Shown piece after piece: positions 5,582 to 5,622 of a stretch of DNA of 5,622 bases. The position numbers and the translations under genes were made by a program. The DNA comes from UBA7662 sp041688385 (GTDB lineage: Bacteria > Bacteroidota > Bacteroidia > UBA7662): assembly GCA_041688385.1 (NCBI GenBank), contig JBDNIH010000138.1, positions 1 through 5,622 on the forward strand, in the 5' to 3' direction. Position 1 is the stretch's first letter; the number at the start of each line of letters is the position of its first letter. Under the pieces are notes generated by a model. That model made no database searches. It was not told where the DNA came from and saw only the letters and a program-made list of their open reading frames with translations.

Positions 5582-5622
5582 ATGTTATAAATAATATCCA
5601 AAATTGCACAATAGGTGCGGAC
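5582..5622. other. Start of the intergenic region after the regulator, cut by the right edge
   Basis: 41 AT-rich bases with no gene. The regulator's likely target gene may lie beyond, but the sequence ends before any start codon or operator can be recognised. Confidence 0.5.

Overview
The window looks like chromosomal DNA from a member of the Bacteroidota, probably in or near the Sphingobacteriia, Cytophagia or Chitinophagia. This rests on recalled family resemblance, since no search was run. The dihydroorotase has the DxQVHFRxPG signature typical of that phylum. The HMA-like/AraC fusion regulator and the DUF6671-type protein are also familiar there. The one good promoter match fits the Bacteroidota consensus (TTTG, about 19 bp, TAnnTTTG) rather than the E. 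coli one.

Layout. Bases 1-180 are a 26-bp tandem repeat of about seven copies that runs off the left edge. It is followed by a patch (181-398) with a strong hairpin, two copies of a 19-bp motif and two inverted copies of the repeat core. On the minus strand, 399-1121 encodes a DjlA-like protein: glycine-rich membrane anchor, TerB-like domain, then a C-terminal J domain. Bases 1122-1587 are AT-rich with no convincing gene. Bases 1588-2122 hold what looks like a decayed or frameshifted secreted protein, with a signal peptide in one frame and an Ig-like domain in another. After a 361-bp gap with a promoter candidate come two tightly spaced plus-strand genes: a dihydroorotase-family protein (2484-3833) and, 12 bp later, a DUF6671-like protein with eight C-terminal cysteines (3846-4682). 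A gene-free stretch with inverted repeats (4683-5020) leads to an AraC-type regulator with an N-terminal metal-binding-like domain (5021-5581). The window ends 41 bp later.

How the genes relate. The dihydroorotase and DUF6671 genes are almost certainly co-transcribed. The dihydroorotase conserves most catalytic residues but lacks the first histidine of HxH and also the usual lysine that becomes carboxylated, so its metal centre is non-standard. Its partner has an uncharacterised N-terminal domain and a paired zinc-ribbon tail. This two-gene unit is the best candidate here for under-described biology. The AraC-type gene probably regulates something beyond the right edge, perhaps metal handling. 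The DjlA-like gene looks like ordinary housekeeping and is not obviously connected to the rest.
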